DNA of 64,000 nt from Thermoplasmata archaeon (GTDB lineage Archaea; Thermoplasmatota; Thermoplasmata; Lutacidiplasmatales; UBA184): the NCBI GenBank assembly GCA_021802125.1, contig JAKAAX010000001.1, positions 124,001-188,000 on the forward strand, in the 5' to 3' direction. Under the pieces are notes generated by a model, which ran no database searches, was not told where the DNA came from, and saw only the letters and a list, made by a program, of their open reading frames with translations. A program made the position numbers and the translations under genes. This document shows, piece after piece, positions 43,776 to 53,800 of this stretch. Within the stretch, counting starts at the first letter, position 1, and every line of letters starts with the position of its first letter.

Positions 43776-44731
43776 CGACGGAACCCCCTCCGCTGAAGCT
43801 CGTGGCCGCTCGGAACATCGCCGGAAGCGGGGCCGTGATGGGGATCGCAGGCGGCCTCCTCCTCTGGCTGATGGGCTGGGTCGGCCCCGTCTACTTCCCC
43901 TACTTCGTCGTGGCCGGCGCGGTGATAGGAGGGGTCCTCTTCGGAGTCCCGGGGTACCTCTTCGAGAGGAAGGTCGTCCGCGAGCGCAAGAGCGCCCAGG
44001 CCGAAGCGAGCGCGAAAGCGGCGGCCGACTACGCCGCGGCCCTCGCCCACGCACGCGAGCAGGGGGCCGCCGCCGCAGCGGCTTCCGCCAGCGCCGCCGC
44101 CTCGGCTCCCGGTTATCCCTCGAGCTACCCGGGGACGATGGGCCCCACCAGCACCCCGGCCTGGACCCCCATGTCGAGCGCGGGCGCGACGGCCGCGCCG
44201 ATGGGCCCCGGCTCCGCGGGCGGTTCCGCAGGTGTGAGCGCGACGGGTGCCGACATGCCGGTGACCTGGCCGCTCGACGAACCGCTCTGCGTCCTGGAGA
44301 CGAACCGGGAGCGCGATGCCTGGGAGGCCACCAAGGCCCTGCATCTATCTCCGGACCGGATCATCGGGTTCACCACCTTCCCTCCCGAAGACATCGCGCA
44401 TGACCTGGGGATCCCACCCGCCTCCATCTTCAAGATCTCCCGGGTCGAAGGCGAGGGCAACGTCGACCCCGGCGACCTCGAACGGATCGGGAACTTCATC
44501 GAGCGGCACCTTGGAGGCGGGGAAGGCCGCGTCGTGGTCCTCCCGGCGGTGGAGAACCTGGTCGAGGCGGGGAACGTGAGGAACGTGCGCCGGCTCCTCG
44601 AGGTGGTCCGCGACCTGGCCCAGGGCTCCCGAGGATCGATGCTGGTGACCCTCGACCCGGTATCCCTCCCCGAAGCGCAGGTGACGCTCCTGGAGCGCGG
44701 GGCGCGAAAGCTCGGGACCTCCGGGAACTGA
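43772..44731 (+). CDS. Membrane protein with C-terminal DUF835-like domain
   Basis: A 319-residue protein. Two membrane helices (about 16-36 and 41-61) are followed by an alanine-rich, probably coiled or disordered linker (about 62-155). A C-terminal domain of about 150 residues contains the segments RVVVLPAVENLVEAGNVRNVRRLLEVVRDLA and SMLVTLDPVSL. These are typical of DUF835, a domain often found with archaeal sensor kinases and membrane proteins. The start overlaps the stop of the zinc-ribbon protein by four bases. Together they look like a membrane-linked signalling pair; no ligand or output is known. Confidence 0.7.
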   Translation: MTTEPPPLKLVAARNIAGSGAVMGIAGGLLLWLMGWVGPVYFPYFVVAGAVIGGVLFGVPGYLFERKVVRERKSAQAEASAKAAADYAAALAHAREQGAAAAAASASAAASAPGYPSSYPGTMGPTSTPAWTPMSSAGATAAPMGPGSAGGSAGVSATGADMPVTWPLDEPLCVLETNRERDAWEATKALHLSPDRIIGFTTFPPEDIAHDLGIPPASIFKISRVEGEGNVDPGDLERIGNFIERHLGGGEGRVVVLPAVENLVEAGNVRNVRRLLEVVRDLAQGSRGSMLVTLDPVSLPEAQVTLLERGARKLGTSGN

Positions 44732-44779
44732 GGGACCGTCCGGGCCCTGGCCGCCCGCAGGACGTTGCTGCGAGGGAAC

Positions 44780-44788
44780 GGTTTATCC
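44780..44788 (+). promoter_or_regulatory. TATA box of the phosphoesterase gene
   Basis: GGTTTATCC is centred about 30 nt before the TTG at 44814 and supports this non-ATG start. Confidence 0.5.
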
Positions 44789-44813
44789 TCACCGCCTAAC
44801 TCGGACCGGTCCC

Positions 44814-47528
44814 TTGCAACGGTTCCCGAGGATCTCCGCGCTCGTCGTCCTGCTGGTCCTTCTCGCGCTCGCGATGGCGCAAGCCCCCGCGACGGCCCCC
44901 CTCGGGCCGGGGGCGCACGTGGCCTCCCGCCCCTCCTCCTCGTTCGTGTCGTCCGTACCCGTGTCCGTGAGCTCCAACTCCGGGGCGCCCAGCTACACGC
45001 CGGTCTTCCCTAGCCCTATCCGCCACGTGTTCGTCGTGGTGCTCGAGAACGAGGAGGCGACCTCGGTGATCGGGACGGCCCCGTACGAGACCCACCTGGC
45101 CTACCAGTACGCCTACGCGTCGAAGTACTACGCGACCACGCACCCGTCCGCCCCGAACTACCTGTCGATGACCTCGGGCAGCTACTTCAACCAGTCCGGG
45201 AGCGACGCGTACAACGTCTGGAAGTCCATCAACATCGCCGACCTCGTGCAGAACGCGGGCGAGACGTGGGCCGGCTACGACGAGAGCATGCCCGCGCCCT
45301 GCGACATCAACAACTCCTACCCCTACGAGGTCAAGCACAACCCGCTCACCTACTACGCCGACATCATCGACGCGCACGCCTCGCGGTGCAACCCCAACGA
45401 CCTGAGCTTCAATGCGTGGAACTCCTCGGTGAGCTCGGGCAACCTGCCGAACTACGCCATCATCACCCCCAACATGCTGGACGATGGCCACGACACCGGG
45501 CTCGCCTACGTGGACAACTGGCTGTCGAAGTGGCTGCCCCCGCTCATCAACAACAGCGCGGTGTTCAGCACGAGCGCGTTCTTCCTGGTCTACGACGAAG
45601 GTTCGACGAACGCCGGGTACAACGGGACCGCCGGCGGGAACGTGTACATGAGCGTGGTCAGCCCGTACTCCCACATGGGGTACTGGTCCCAGAAGGACTA
45701 CTCGCACTGGAACATGCTCACGACGGCCGAGTGGCTGCTCGGGCTCACGGGGCACACCTACCACAACGACAACTGGACGAAGTGGCCGCCGATGAAGGAC
45801 CTCTTCACCTTCCCGGCGCCAAGCCCCGGACCTTCGCACTACATCGTGCAGGGCACCGTCTGGGGAACCGGGGGGGCTCCCCTTACCGGGGCCGTCGTCT
45901 CGACCAACCTCGGGAACACCTCCACGACCGCGGCGAACGGGACCTATCGGTTCGCGCTCACGAACGGCACGTACACCCTCACGGGATCAGCGACGGGGTA
46001 CGCCAGCAGCTCGACAACGTTCACGATCTCCGGCGCTGGGCGCACGGTAGACCTCAACCTGTCCGCAGCCTCTCCGAAGACCTACACCCTCTCGGGGAAC
46101 ACCGAGGCCAGCTACCCCACGACCACGGCTCTGGGAGGGGTCGACGTCTTCGCCAACGCGACGGGGGGCGTCTCGACCTCCGCGACCTCCTCGGGCTCGG
46201 GCACGTTCCAGCTCCAGCTCCCCAACGGCACCTACACGCTCGTGGGCACCGCGCCGTACTACACGCCCAGCTCGAGAGTGGTCACGGTAGCTGGGGGAGC
46301 CGCCTCGGTGACGATCGTCCTGGCGCCCCGCTCCCTCTCGGTGTCGGTCACCGCGTCCGTGAATCCGGTCACCGTCGGCAGCCTGGACCGTGTGACGGTC
46401 TCCGCCTCCGACCCCAACGGACAGCCGGCCACGGGCGCCGTCCTCTCGATCACATCTTCGCCCCTCGCCCTGCCGTTCAGCCCGGCCGCCTCGGTGACGA
46501 TCCCCTCGAACGGGAGCGGGTTCGTTTCGTTCGTGGCCCCGTCGGTGACCGCGAGCACGACCGTGTCCGTGACCGCCTTCGTGGCGAGCGGGTCCGCCTT
46601 CCCCGGCCAGGGCCTCGGGTCGCTGTCGGTCGTCCCCGCCGGCTCTTCGCTTCCCGCCACGATCACGGGTGAGGTGCTCAACGCCTCCTCCGCCACGCCC
46701 CTTGCCGGAGCAACGGTCAAGGTGATCGACCAGTCTACCGGTGCGGTGAGCCAGACCCAGACGACCGGGGTGGCGGGCACCTTCACGGCTTCGGGACTCT
46801 CGGCAGGGACCTACGAGCTGTTTGCGACGGCCCCGGGCTTCTACGGCGCCACGCGCAACGTCACCGCTCCCGCCGGGGCGACGCTAGGACCCTTCGACCT
46901 CAATCTGACCCCGAGCGCCAACGGGGGAGGGAGTGCCCTCTCGGTGTCCGTTCAAGCGAACCCCACGTCAGGGACCGCACCGCTCCTGGTGAACTTCCTC
47001 TCCAATGTGACCGGAGGGACCGGCCCCTATGTCCTCGCCTGGAGCTTCGGAGATGGAGGTCAGAGCGCGGTCGCCGACCCGTCCCACACCTATGGGCAGG
47101 GGACGTTCACCGCGACCCTGACCGTCACGGACCACGCTTCCCACACCCGCACTGCGAGCGTTACGGTGACCGTCTCGGCGGCCCTGGGGGGCTCGGGCCC
47201 CGGAACGTCGGGAGGGATCCTCGGGGCACTCGGGTCGGACCCCCTGCTCCTCGTGGGTATCCTCGTGGCGGTGGCGGTCATCGTGGTCGTTGCCGTGGTC
47301 GCTACCCGGCGACGGAAGAGAGCCCTCTCACCGCCCGAGGCCGAGGGACCTTCCGGGGCGTACGTGGGAACGGCGGGAGCTCCCGCGTATGGGTCCTACG
47401 TGGAGGTTGCCGGCCCGGGTCCTGCACCTCCCCCCACCCCGCGGCCTGCCGAGTCCGGGAACGGGATGGGAAGCGGGAGCAGGAACAGCGGCGGGCGCTC
47501 GTCCTGGGCGCGCTATCCGCCGCAGTGA
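44814..47528 (+). CDS. Secreted phosphoesterase (acid phosphatase/phospholipase C family) with carboxypeptidase-regulatory-like and PKD domains
   Basis: A 904-residue exported protein. A signal segment is at about 5-25. Residues 65-330 match the PF04185-type phosphoesterase family: HVFVVVLENEEA supplies metal ligands, HPSAPNYLSMTSG holds the nucleophile region, and DDGHDTGL and FLVYDEG the remaining acidic ligands. Three beta-sandwich carboxypeptidase-regulatory-like modules (for example GTVWGTGGAPLTGAVV) and one PKD domain (WSFGDGGQSAVADPSHTYG) follow. One C-terminal membrane helix and a short proline/serine tail end the protein. The TTG start is supported by a GTTTATCC box centred 30 nt upstream. 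It probably releases phosphate or cleaves phospholipid outside the cell. Confidence 0.83.
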   Translation: MQRFPRISALVVLLVLLALAMAQAPATAPLGPGAHVASRPSSSFVSSVPVSVSSNSGAPSYTPVFPSPIRHVFVVVLENEEATSVIGTAPYETHLAYQYAYASKYYATTHPSAPNYLSMTSGSYFNQSGSDAYNVWKSINIADLVQNAGETWAGYDESMPAPCDINNSYPYEVKHNPLTYYADIIDAHASRCNPNDLSFNAWNSSVSSGNLPNYAIITPNMLDDGHDTGLAYVDNWLSKWLPPLINNSAVFSTSAFFLVYDEGSTNAGYNGTAGGNVYMSVVSPYSHMGYWSQKDYSHWNMLTTAEWLLGLTGHTYHNDNWTKWPPMKDLFTFPAPSPGPSHYIVQGTVWGTGGAPLTGAVVSTNLGNTSTTAANGTYRFALTNGTYTLTGSATGYASSSTTFTISGAGRTVDLNLSAASPKTYTLSGNTEASYPTTTALGGVDVFANATGGVSTSATSSGSGTFQLQLPNGTYTLVGTAPYYTPSSRVVTVAGGAASVTIVLAPRSLSVSVTASVNPVTVGSLDRVTVSASDPNGQPATGAVLSITSSPLALPFSPAASVTIPSNGSGFVSFVAPSVTASTTVSVTAFVASGSAFPGQGLGSLSVVPAGSSLPATITGEVLNASSATPLAGATVKVIDQSTGAVSQTQTTGVAGTFTASGLSAGTYELFATAPGFYGATRNVTAPAGATLGPFDLNLTPSANGGGSALSVSVQANPTSGTAPLLVNFLSNVTGGTGPYVLAWSFGDGGQSAVADPSHTYGQGTFTATLTVTDHASHTRTASVTVTVSAALGGSGPGTSGGILGALGSDPLLLVGILVAVAVIVVVAVVATRRRKRALSPPEAEGPSGAYVGTAGAPAYGSYVEVAGPGPAPPPTPRPAESGNGMGSGSRNSGGRSSWARYPPQ

Positions 47529-47678
47529 CCCTACGACCGACCCTCTGCGGCGGCGACGGCATCCACTTTAGCTTCCCACCTTTGGCGCAAGAGGGGTCGG
47601 GTCCTGACCGAGCCACGCCTCGTCCATTTTCCTCTTGGAGCGCTCCAGCGCACGCCCTACATCGACCGTTGCCGCGAG

Positions 47679-50600
47679 GTGCTGAAGCGGCAGCCCCGGA
47701 GCTTGCTTCGTGCGCCCTCGACGCGCCCGGAGGCGGACGCAGCATCGACCCCGCGTCGAGACCCCGGTCGACGCTCGATGCTCTATCTCTGCGGGACGGA
47801 CCGGCTGGCCCGGGGCGTCCGGGAGGAGCTCGCGGCCCGTTCCGGGGGCACGAGCTTCACCGGTAACGTGGTCACCCTCGCCCAGGTCCTCGGGCACTAT
47901 TCTGCCCCAGGCGAGGTGGTGCCCTCCGACGAGATCGAGCTCAGGGTCTGGGCGGAGCTCCGTCGATCTCAGCCCCGTCGGGCGCTCGGGGGAACGCTGA
48001 GCTTCGCTTCGGCGATGGTGGACCTGTGGGACCTCCTTCGAAAGGAGGGGAAGCCCGAGGTCACCGCCGCGCCGGAACGGACGCTCGAGCTCCTTCTCGG
48101 ACCCGTCCTCAGCGTGGAGCGGTCCCTCGCCGCGAAAGGCCTCCTCGACGACACCGGCCTGCTCCAGGAGCTCCCCCGTCGCATCCGGAAGGACCCCCTG
48201 CACCTCGAGACGCTCGTGGTGGACGGGTTCGAGGGATACCCTCCGCTACTGGCCTCGATCATCGAGGCCCTCGCGGAGAGCGCGGAGGAGGCCTGGGTCC
48301 TCACCGAGGGCGAGACGCTCCATCCCCCGAGCTGGAGCGTCGAGAAGCCCATGTCCCTCGGGTCCCAAGCGGGGACACGACCCGCGACCGAGGGACCGGC
48401 CCGGCCACCGGCGGTCCCCGGGGCCGTGCTCGATTCGTGGGTCCAGCGAGAGACGCCGGAGCGCGGCCCCCGCCCGCTCCCGAACGTCCGAATGCTCCAG
48501 GGGGTCGGCGGGGAGCGGGAGGAGGTCGAGGCGATCGCGAGCGCCGTGAGGCAGGCGCTGAACGAGGACCCGACCCTTCGCGTCCTCGTGGCGATGCCGG
48601 CCCTGCCCACCTACGCCCCTCGCGTGCTCGAGGTCTTCCCTCGCTACGGTCTTCGACCGGAGGTCCTTCTCCCCTCCTCCCTGCTCGCAGCTCCGGGCGC
48701 ACAGCCCCTGCGGCGGATCCTCGAGCTCCTTCTCTCCGACCTTCCCCACGCCTCGATGCTCGAGCTCATCGAGGACCTGGACGAGCTCGGCACGCTATCG
48801 AAGTTCTTCCCCCGTGGGGCGACGGCCGAGGTGATCGGCCGCGTCGCCCGCGAGGGTCGGGCGGTGGCCGGTCGCGAGGCGTTCACCACCCTCCTCAGGG
48901 CCCACGCGGCGGAGCTTCGCGCGGAGGGGGACGAGGGAGGCGCGCGCGAAGCGGAGGGGGTCGCGCTCGGATTCGGGAAGCTGCTCGAGACGCTCCGCCC
49001 CCTGGAGGCGCCCGCCGCCCCGACGGCCTTCGTTTCGACGCTCCGCGACGTGATGGTGGCGCTGGGGTACCTCGGGCCCTCCACCTCGGAGGAGGGGGCG
49101 GTCGTCCTCGATGCGCTTGCGAGCGCGGCCGCGGGCCTCCCTGTCGCGGGGCCTCCCTGGCCGCTCGGGGAGCTCCGCCAGTTCGTCGAGATCGTCCTGT
49201 CGCTTCGCCAGTCCGGTTCCGCGGCGCGTCTTCCCGGGATACCGGTCACTGGACTTCACGACGCGGGACTCCTCAGCGCGGACCTGGTCATCCTCGGAGG
49301 TCTCTCGGAAGCGAACCTTCCGTCGGACCGTCCGAGCCCGCTGCTCCCCCCCGGCGCTCGGGCCCGGGCGGGCCTTCCCACGGGGGAGGAGCTGGTCCAC
49401 CGGGAGCGCGTTCGGCTCGCGCGGGTGCTCGCGCGCGCCGGAAGGACCGTGGTGCTCAGCTATCCGACCCGCTCCGGGGACGAGGAGGTCCTCCCTTCAC
49501 CTCTGCTCAACGACCTGCTCGCGGTGGCCACTCCCACCCTGGGGGCTCCCGCCGCCCCGATGGCCGCGCCCCCGACACGCGCCTACGCCATCTCCGAGGC
49601 CATGGCAGGGGTCGCTCGCGAGCTCGGCCAGCCCTCAGGGCCGTCCCCCTCCGCGATCGCAACGCTTCGGCTTGGTCTCTCGGGCCACCGCGCCGAGGCC
49701 TGGCGCTCGATGCTCCGGGGGATCCGCGTGGAGAGGGATCGGCGCGCCTCTCCTCGGTCCACCCCCTTCGACGGACCCATGGGGGGGAACGGGGCCCGGG
49801 AGCTCGCCCGGAAGCGCTTCTCCTCCGGACGGTTCACGGTGCACGACCTGCAGGACTACCTGCGGTGCCCGTACCGCTTCTACCTGGAGCGCGTGCTCCG
49901 CCTCCAGGGCCCAGAAGAGGTGACCGACGAGGTCGACCGGCCCGCCGTCGGCAGCGAGATCCACCACCAGCTCTTCGTCCTCCAGGACTCGCTCCGGGGC
50001 ACGGATGGAAAGCTCACGGGTCTGACGGAGAAGGAGGCCCAAGTACGCGGACCGTCGCTCCAGACCCAACTCCGCACGTTCCTGGACACCCTCCGACCCA
50101 GGACCCCCGACCTCGAGACGCTCACCGTGCGATTCCTCGGGACGGGCGGCGCAGCGGGGCGGAGCGGGATCGCAACGCTCCTCTCGCAGCTCGTCGAGGA
50201 CCAGAGCGTGGTCCGCAGCGCGCACCTCGAGCTTCCTTTCGACGACCGGGAACCTCGATCGGGATCGGACATCGATCCCCAGCTTCGGCTTCCCGCGCTC
50301 CCGCTCGGCGAGGTGGACAGCCTGCACCCCGTTCTCGTAGGGCGCATCGACCGTCTCGGCTTCGGCCAGGGGCGGAGCTCCGGAGTCGTCATCGACGACT
50401 ACAAGACCGGACGGTCCCGACCGAAGGACCAGGATGCGGCTCGAGAGGCCGTACCCACCGGGCTCGAGCTCCAGCTCCCGTTGTACATGGCCGCCGCCCT
50501 CTACGGGCTGCGAGAGAAGGACCCCTCCGTCTTTCCCCTGGGGATGCGCTACCTGTGGATCTCCTCCGCCTACGAGACGGGCTTCGTATCCCTCCTCCGC

Positions 50601-50831
50601 CTCCCCCAGAAACCGCGTGAGGAGGCCCGGCAGCGCGAGCGCGGGGTCGCCTATGTGGAGATCGCGCTCCGGCACGCTCAGAACGCCGCGCAGGGCATCC
50701 TGCTCGGACGGTTCCCCATCAACGGCCGCTTCGCCTCGGCGGATGGCGGCTGCCAGTTCGCCGGCTACTGCGGTTTCGCACAGGGGTGCCGGTTCAACGG
50801 AGCACGGTTCGCGCTGAGAGGGGTCTCATGA
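47679..50831 (+). CDS. AddB-like PD-(D/E)XK nuclease, Fe-S containing
   Basis: A 1050-residue protein whose layout resembles AddB/RexB, the inactivated-helicase-plus-nuclease partner of AddA. A RecB-type nuclease core (about 888-915, GRIDRLG…VVIDDYKTG) is bracketed by four cysteines, C730 (YLRCPYRFYL), C1025, C1031 and C1037, the pattern of the Fe-S staple in AddB nucleases. The N-terminal part lacks a clear Walker A. GTG 47679 is the first canonical start, but readable protein sequence (LVHFPLGALQRTPYIDRCREVL) precedes it in frame, so the true N-terminus may lie near 47601. The stop overlaps the AddA-like start (ATGA). Confidence 0.8.
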   Translation: MLKRQPRSLLRAPSTRPEADAASTPRRDPGRRSMLYLCGTDRLARGVREELAARSGGTSFTGNVVTLAQVLGHYSAPGEVVPSDEIELRVWAELRRSQPRRALGGTLSFASAMVDLWDLLRKEGKPEVTAAPERTLELLLGPVLSVERSLAAKGLLDDTGLLQELPRRIRKDPLHLETLVVDGFEGYPPLLASIIEALAESAEEAWVLTEGETLHPPSWSVEKPMSLGSQAGTRPATEGPARPPAVPGAVLDSWVQRETPERGPRPLPNVRMLQGVGGEREEVEAIASAVRQALNEDPTLRVLVAMPALPTYAPRVLEVFPRYGLRPEVLLPSSLLAAPGAQPLRRILELLLSDLPHASMLELIEDLDELGTLSKFFPRGATAEVIGRVAREGRAVAGREAFTTLLRAHAAELRAEGDEGGAREAEGVALGFGKLLETLRPLEAPAAPTAFVSTLRDVMVALGYLGPSTSEEGAVVLDALASAAAGLPVAGPPWPLGELRQFVEIVLSLRQSGSAARLPGIPVTGLHDAGLLSADLVILGGLSEANLPSDRPSPLLPPGARARAGLPTGEELVHRERVRLARVLARAGRTVVLSYPTRSGDEEVLPSPLLNDLLAVATPTLGAPAAPMAAPPTRAYAISEAMAGVARELGQPSGPSPSAIATLRLGLSGHRAEAWRSMLRGIRVERDRRASPRSTPFDGPMGGNGARELARKRFSSGRFTVHDLQDYLRCPYRFYLERVLRLQGPEEVTDEVDRPAVGSEIHHQLFVLQDSLRGTDGKLTGLTEKEAQVRGPSLQTQLRTFLDTLRPRTPDLETLTVRFLGTGGAAGRSGIATLLSQLVEDQSVVRSAHLELPFDDREPRSGSDIDPQLRLPALPLGEVDSLHPVLVGRIDRLGFGQGRSSGVVIDDYKTGRSRPKDQDAAREAVPTGLELQLPLYMAAALYGLREKDPSVFPLGMRYLWISSAYETGFVSLLRLPQKPREEARQRERGVAYVEIALRHAQNAAQGILLGRFPINGRFASADGGCQFAGYCGFAQGCRFNGARFALRGVS

Positions 50832-53800
50832 GTCCCGAGCCGCTTCCCCGCTCCTCTCCGTCGCGCCGCCCCCCCGTTCGCGACCATCCGCCTCCCGCAC
50901 GGGAGACACCGACCTCCCGCACCGCACCTTCAGACCCGGTCCTCCCCGCGTCCCACCAAGGGCCGGTCCTTCCCCCGCCCCCACCGCCCTCCCTACCTCC
51001 TCCGCCCCCTCCCATTTCCCTTCCTCCTCCTCCCCCTCCACCGCCTCCGCCTCCGCCCCCACCCCCACCGCCACCCGCACCTCCTCCCCCGACGACCCCC
51101 GACGCGGCGCTTCTGGTGGCGGACCTGACGTCTGACGTGCTCCTCACCGCCGCGGCCGGGACCGGGAAAACGCACGCCCTCGTCGGCCGATACCTATCCG
51201 CCCTGGGAGATCCCCGGGAGGCGGGCGGACCTCCCGCGACCCGGGTCCCCACGCTGGTGGCGATCACCTTCACGACCGCTGCGGCGGCGGAGATGCGCAA
51301 GCGCGTGGAGGCCGCGGTGCGCCAGACGGCACGCCAGTTCCCCCCCAAGTCCGAGGCTCGACAGACCTGGAACCGGGTGCTGGACGTGCTGCACGCGGCC
51401 CGGATCTCCACCATCCATGCGTTCTGCGCTTCCCTTCTCCGGGAGCTCCCCCTGTCCGCGCGCGACATCGCCGGCGTCGTCCCGGGGTTCGATGTCCTCG
51501 ACGCGACGGAGGCGAACGCGCTGCGGGAGGAGGCGTTCCGAAGGACGCTCGTCCGCCTCCAGAGCGAGCGGGGAGCGCTGTGGCAGTCCTACGTGGCGTT
51601 GGCGGCCGAGCGTGGGGTCGCCGACGTCGCTGAGATGGTCCGTATCCTCGAGGAGCATCGGTTCGCGACCACCCCAAAGGCCCTGATGTCGGAGGCGGGG
51701 TCCGGGACCGCCCCGAACGGCCCGGGGGGTGGCCAGCCTGCGACATCGGGCGCGCCCCTGGAGACCCTGGGGAAGCTGTGGGAAGCGGTGCAAGAGAGCT
51801 ACCGTCGAGCGAAGCAGGAGCGTGGGGGTCTCGACTTCGACGACCTGGAAGAGGCCGCCCTCGCGCTCACGGGCGACCCGAGCACCCTCGCCGAGCTGAG
51901 GGGTGGCATCCGACATCTGCTCGTGGACGAGTTCCAGGACGTGAGCAAGAGGCAGCTGGAGCTGCTCCTCCGGCTCCGGGGCTCCGATCCTCCCATCCGC
52001 CGGGCCCTCTTCGCCGTGGGGGACCCCAAGCAGTCGATCTACGCCTTCCGGGGGGCCCGAGGAGCGCTCGAGGGTCTGCGCGGGGCCATGCCCGGCCTGC
52101 GCGAGGGTCGCCTCGACCGCACGCGTCGGTTCCGCGACCCGCTCGCAACCTTCGTCAACCGGCTCTCCAGCGTCCTGCTCCCCGCCGAGGCCATCGGGGG
52201 ACGGTACGAACCGATCCTCCCCGCCGAGACGGCGACCGGTGGCGCGGGATCCTCGACGCACGTGGACGTCGTCTGGCTCGAGGGACCGCTTCGGGCGACC
52301 CCTACCGCAGGCCGCGACGAGGTCCGCAAGGCCCTCCAGCAACGCTTCCTCGACCCATCGCTCCCCGGTCCGGTACCGGCCGACGAGGGTCTGGAGCACG
52401 CCGAGGCTCGCTTCATCGCCGGTTGGGTCGTCGACCGCCTGGCCGCGGGAGAGACGGTGCGGCCGTGGAGACCGGACGACGGGGACCTCCCGCATCGGCT
52501 CGGGCCGGGGGACGTCGCCCTGCTGCTCTCCTACCGCAGCCACGAGGAGGAGTACGTCGCCGCCCTGCGCGAACGCGGGCTCAAGGTGGTGACGCACCCC
52601 GGTGCGGGGTTCCACGGCCGTTCAGAGGTCCAGGACGTGATGAACCTCCTCGCCGTCCTCGCGTGGGAAGGCGACGAAGCTTCCCTCTACGCCCTGCTGC
52701 GCTCGCCCTTCTTCGCATTCTCGGACGAGGAGATGGCCGAATGGTTCCTCGCCGCCGAGAGCTCCGGCTCCCTTTCCGAGGCCTTCCGACACCGCGCTGC
52801 GGCGTCCCCCGGGTCTCGGGAAGCCCGGTCCCTGCAGTTGATCGAGGGCTGGCGGGCCCGGCGGGAGCGGACCCCGCCCGCGGAGCTCCTCCGCGACGCG
52901 TTGGACGACGTGGGGGCCTGGGGAACGTTCGCCGACGACGGCCGGGGAGGGCGGGCCCGCGCCAACGTCGAGAAGCTGCTGGACACGATACGCGAGCTCC
53001 CTCGCTCGGGGGTCGTCGGCCTGGCCGCCGTCCACCGGTACCTGCTCGAGCTCCAGGAGCGGGAGGCCGACGAACCCGAGGCCGGGGTCGAGCTTGCGCG
53101 CGACGCGGTCAACATCATGACCGTGCACGGGGCGAAGGGGCTCGAGTTCCCTCTGGTCGTGGTCCCGGGGCTCCAACGTCAGTGGAGCGCGCCGCGAGGG
53201 GCCCTGCTCGTCTCCCCAACGGGGAAGGTCGCCATCGAAGCTGGACCGGAGGAGGAAGGGAAGGAGGTGGGGAGCGGAGCCCCGGAGGAAGGGGAGCCTG
53301 CGGCCAAAGCCCCGACCGGAGCGAACGGGGCCCAGGCGGGGCCCGGCGGGGCCGCGACCTACGAGGAGGTCGTCGCGGCGCTCGCACATGACGCGGAGCT
53401 CGAAGCGCGTCGCCTGCTCTACGTGGCGGTGACCCGGGCCCGCGATCGTCTCCTGCTCACCTGCGTGCAACGCCGAAGCGCCGCGGGAGCTCCCCTCTCG
53501 TTCTCGCGCGAGCCCTGGCGCCGTTGGCTGGACGAGGCGTTCGGGTTCGACGCGACCGTCGAGCGGGAGATCGCGTCGACGGAAGGCTGGCGCTTCCGTC
53601 GTCTCCCCTCGGCGGCCGCCGAGACCGCCCCACTTTCGAAGGATGCGACCCCGCTCCCGCTTCCGAAGTGGGTCGAGGCCGCCGACGCGCCCGGGGGCGA
53701 GGCTGCCCTGCCGTCCGAGGGAGGGACGGGGACCCTCCCCTTCGCCGAGATCCTGGAGCCGGGAAAGCTCCTGCGCGATCACCGACGGGTGCCCTTCACC

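Noticed and set aside
50826..51468. Glycine-rich protein on the minus strand opposite the polyproline tract
   Set aside because: Poly-glycine here is only the complement of proline codons, and the plus frame continues into a helicase with all motifs.
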